Part shown: piece after piece, positions 60,527-64,000 of the stretch
Position numbering within the stretch: position 1 is the stretch's first letter
How the letters are laid out: each line of letters starts with the position of its first letter
Source of the DNA: Synaphobranchus kaupii
Taxonomy: Eukaryota; Chordata; Actinopteri; Anguilliformes; Synaphobranchidae
Direction of reading: 5' to 3'
DNA: 64,000 nt
NCBI GenBank assembly: GCA_029718625.1
Contig: CM056376.1
Location: forward strand, 110,265,319 to 110,329,318
Program-made: the position numbers and the translations under genes
The notes under the pieces: generated by a model
The model's input: only the letters and a program-made list of their open reading frames with translations
The model's database searches: none
Told to the model about the DNA's origin: nothing

Positions 60527-62300
60527 CTGTGCCGTCCTGTTCGCGCCGTCCTGAGGGTTTCAAAAAGCCCTCCTTTAAAACGCCTTGGGGAGAGTCTCAC
60601 ATTTTTCTTCACAACTCCAGCAGCTACGAATAAAGTTTTCCTTCTAATTATTCGTATTCGCGCCACACCTGCTGCCGAACCCCTCCCCTCCCCCTGCTTC
60701 CCCGTCCGCCGCACAGAACGCACGGGAAACATGAATCATTCTCAACCCTAAATACGGATGAAACGGCATCGCGCTTGAACAAAGGAAGAGGCTGAGGAGA
60801 GCCAAGAGCTTTGTGACGGAACGATATTCTAGAAATTCCAAATATGCTTGGGACATGTGTCTGCCTCCTGGCTGTCTCGAACATGAGGTAGGGGGCAATG
60901 GCTAAAAGTGCCACGGTAAATACTGCAAAGTGCAAACACGTGGATGTGTATGTCTGGCCACTGTGTGGTCCAGGCCCTTTCAGTCCAGAGGGTTGTGGGG
61001 TCAAGTCTCAGAGGGATGCAGGGTGCTGCTTTCACCCCATGCAAGGTGCTTTGCCTTCATTTCTCCTGCAATAATAATAATAATCATCATCTTTTATTTA
61101 CTCCTGGTGAGACATTACATTTGAAACCACCTCTGAAGAATCAACAGTGTTGGATAATTATGATGAACGCTGCTGAGAATTTTTATCATGCTTATTATCT
61201 TGATTTTTGTGTAACAGTGGAGCGATTCCCATTCGAAATAACTCCAACACTAGAAATCCCAAGACTAGACGGCACACCAGCAGTGTAAATGACCTCTGCA
61301 ATATGTAAAATAATAATAATAAACAAGAAACAAATGGAAATATTTTGGCTCTTCCCCCATTATCTGCCAGTCAAAATGTCCTGCAATTAATTGTATGCCA
61401 TATTTAATGGTAATTCCTAAATTTCTTTTTGACGTGCAGTATTTTCCTGAGTCATAAATAACCACAGCCATCACTAGAAACTGCCATTCCTAAAAGCACT
61501 TATGACCCATGTCATTAGGTTTAATTTTCATTTCATTTCATTTATTATATAGGAAAAAGATTATACACCAACAACTGGTTATAAAAAACTTTGGCCCTAC
61601 TCAGCAAAATGACTGGATTTCAGAGGGTTCCTGACCTGCAGTGGTAAAGGAAGAAGGGAGAAAGGGAAAATAATGGAGAGAATAGAATCTAGAATAAATG
61701 AGAATAGAATATAATACATAAAGTACACTCAGGGATAGATAATAAGAAAATTAGTTGAAAAAGAAAACAATTGACTAAAAACATATAATACCGTACACTA
61801 GAGAATAAATATATAGTTTGTATAGGTGAGAAGAAAGGCCATATTTTTTATACATCTGACAGACAGGAAACCTATACCACACATGTGTGAGAGCAATGAA
61901 AACATAGCTTTTAGCTCCCACAAGTTTCGAAAATTGATGTTTGCATTTTGTTTGTCCAATTTTTCTTGTGCTATCTGAAGAGAGTTATTATAAGAGACCT
62001 ATTCAAAGAAACCTTTCTCTACCATATGTTGGCTCTCTCTTTAATGTGTCCTACCTGCTTACATTAGATCCAATTACTGACACAAACTACACTTTGATAA
62101 AAAAAAAAAAATGAATCCCATAAAACATTATATAACTCTCGAAAAAAATAAAACTCACGAAAAAATATTTTTGACTTGTGTCAGATGGGTTGCTACGATT
62201 CTGGGTACCTCCAGTATTTTGGGGCGGAAAAAGTGGGGGTGGAGGAATGTCCGCCGCATGTTTAAAAATAAATAGGGCCTGTGAGAGTTGAAACGAGAGC
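60161..62300. other. Gene-free stretch; candidate regulatory block at its start
   Basis: 60170-60480 is repeat-free with AT-core words (gatgatgattatttgatcgt) and is a weak candidate for a conserved non-coding element. (GA)n at 60499-60526. 61060-61090 and 61300-61325 have (TAA)n. 61500-62110 is AT-rich. No exon recognised. Confidence 0.35.
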
Positions 62301-64000
62301 TTCACGGTTAATCAGATTCCATTTCATCATGGGCTCTCCGCTCTCATCCCACCAGCTATTTGGTACTCAGCTGAGTCACAGCAATCCAGGCTCTATGCGT
62401 TCTGCCTTATGTCTTTACTTACAATATCCATTTGTCACAATAGCCGGTTGGCGTTTCATGAATGTACCCAGCCATATCGGACAGCTGTCGGGGCCTGGTA
62501 TTGCCCCGCCAGAACTTTGCAAGTGGACACTGCTGTGACCCGCTGGCAACAGAACCGTTCTGCCGAACAATTTCACAGTATTTTAAAAGCTGGTCCTCAT
62601 GTCAGTTGCCTCGCCTCATATAGCCGCTTTGCAGAACGTTGGGGGGACTGCTGTGCCTAAGAAGGCTTGGTGCTATTGGGCTAATTGTGGAATTGCTGGC
62701 GAGGTCCCTGTGGTTCTTAGCAGCAGAGAGCTGGAGCCATGGCCGGATTGGCCGTCTGGAAATTCTGCCAGATGCCAGATGGGCCGGTCCACTTTTGGAC
62801 CACGATACCCCTACCTCCGGTACGCGATCACAATCTCCCCACCCCTGGTCCACAATCTCAACCTCCCTCTGTCCCCCCTGGCCACAATTGCAATGTCCAT
62901 CCCATCATGTGTAGGACTACTCGGTGTGGGCCGGTCAAGGCGAAAAGTGCCCAAACCAAATTTTTCTCCCAGTCCAGTCCTCGCTATTGTTTGTGACGGC
63001 AATGAACAAATGAGTCAAACAGAAGTAAAAATGATGTCAAAGTCTGCTTTTGTGTTGCAAAAAAAAACATTCAAAAAACAAGGCACCATGTAGAGCATTT
63101 AAAACCTCATTATTGTTTACAAGGGCTCATCCAATGGAATCCTCGAGGTGGACACCAGTTTCAGCGGAAGAGAGGAAATTTAATGTGTCAACCAAATATA
63201 TTCACAAAAGTATTAACAAGGTAGAAGTCGGAGAAAACTGAAAGAGGAAAACTTCGTTCTGCCCTCATGTTTCTTTTTTCCCGACGGGGCTTAGACATTT
63301 TAAAGTGGGTGTGTGCGACTTCAGGTGGAGAGAGCATTATGACCTCCCAATCTGAGGTAAGAAACTTCCCTCTCAAGCCATCCTCTGTCTCGCTAATGGA
63401 GACTCCCTTTCCCCAGGCAGTGGGAGAAATATCATAAGTATATATTCCAGATTAAAACTTTCTATTTTCCTCTAGGTGGTGTTGCCTTTCAGACTACTCA
63501 AAGGCTCTCTTACCTAAAGAATGGAGTCCTATCAGCGAAATCAAAAGCCATTACACAGCTCACTACTCATTTAGAATTTCTGCGGCCGCAGTAAGAATGT
63601 GAGACAGGCCGCAGCCTCAAAGTCTCTATTTACTCAGCCAAAGTGCTCTGTAATTTATTTAAAATAATCTATTTTAACAAATAAAGAGGTCATTGAGTGA
63701 GTGCATTGCTGCAGGCCTGCATTTAAATACCTCTTTGGCTGGGCTGGGCTGGCTGGCTGGCTCTCGTTGGCCATTCCTCCAAATCACAGAACAAATTGAT
63801 TCTCCATTTCAGAAATATGGCGGCGTGTGTGACTGCCTGTTTACACACTCTCCACTCTCTCCCCCCCCCCCCACACCACACACACTTTTTAATGACATCT
63901 TTTACGTTTATTGCTGGCTATAGGAGACATTCTCTTCTTAATGAAGATTGAGAGAACTGGGTCTTGTCCAGCGATTTATTGAAAGGGCGGTTCAGGGCCA
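62301..64000. other. Gene-free stretch to the window end
   Basis: 62740-62960 may be transposon-derived (ggccggtccacttttggacc and similar), family unknown. 63270-63720 is repeat-free and looks like candidate conserved non-coding sequence. C12 at about 63861-63872. The open frame 62599-63093 has no recognised domain. Confidence 0.35.

Noticed and set aside
62599..63093. 164-codon plus-strand frame
   Set aside because: No recognisable domain, overlaps frames of similar length in other phases, and part looks transposon-derived.

Overview
The window looks like nuclear DNA of a ray-finned fish, most likely a teleost. The reasons are split vertebrate-type exons with GT/AG borders, very dense (GT)n and (CA)n microsatellites, several minisatellites, and Tc1/mariner, hAT and Harbinger-like transposon remnants. 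It also carries the 'tttggataaaagcgtctgctaaa...(atgta)n' retroelement tail common in fish genomes. Nothing resembles a bacterial gene layout, and almost all long open frames are open only because a tandem repeat lacks stop codons. The species cannot be named from the sequence.

One protein-coding gene is recognisable: the 3' part of rab28, a prenylated small GTPase of the cilium and basal body, on the + strand at 15263-21860. Two internal exons (15263-15366 and 17166-17243) encode residues matching human RAB28 132-191. They are followed by two alternative C-terminal exons. One is a 95-bp cassette exon (20434-20528, ending CSIQ-stop). The other is the usual last exon (21767-21860), which should end CAVQ-stop but has one extra C in a C run, so the frame as given misses the CAAX box and stop. 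The 5' exons (switch regions, P-loop) were not found and probably lie upstream of the window.

Region by region: 1-15262 is upstream flank or large-intron sequence with a 56-bp GC-rich minisatellite (2985-4140), a 41-bp minisatellite (5285-5765), a Harbinger-like MITE (6677-7329) and two copies of a long palindromic (foldback-type) element. 15263-21860 is rab28, with a 30-bp minisatellite in one intron and a 64-bp minisatellite plus a duplicated flank in the next. 21861-26160 is the presumed 3' UTR or flank, dominated by a 49-bp minisatellite with higher-order repeats and interrupted by a 388-bp hAT MITE. 26161-64000 has no recognisable gene. It holds microsatellites, homopolymers (up to G40), more foldback copies nested in TA-flanked elements, a Tc1 transposase relic, a 1.28-kb hAT-like element, a few CTCF-like motifs, and low-repeat stretches that could be conserved non-coding elements but cannot be tested here.

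No prokaryotic-style system, CRISPR array, tRNA or rRNA was seen. The most notable observations are the one-base frameshift at the rab28 prenylation tail, the higher-order structure of the 49-bp array, and the family of palindromic elements, two of which are nested in unrelated TIR elements.
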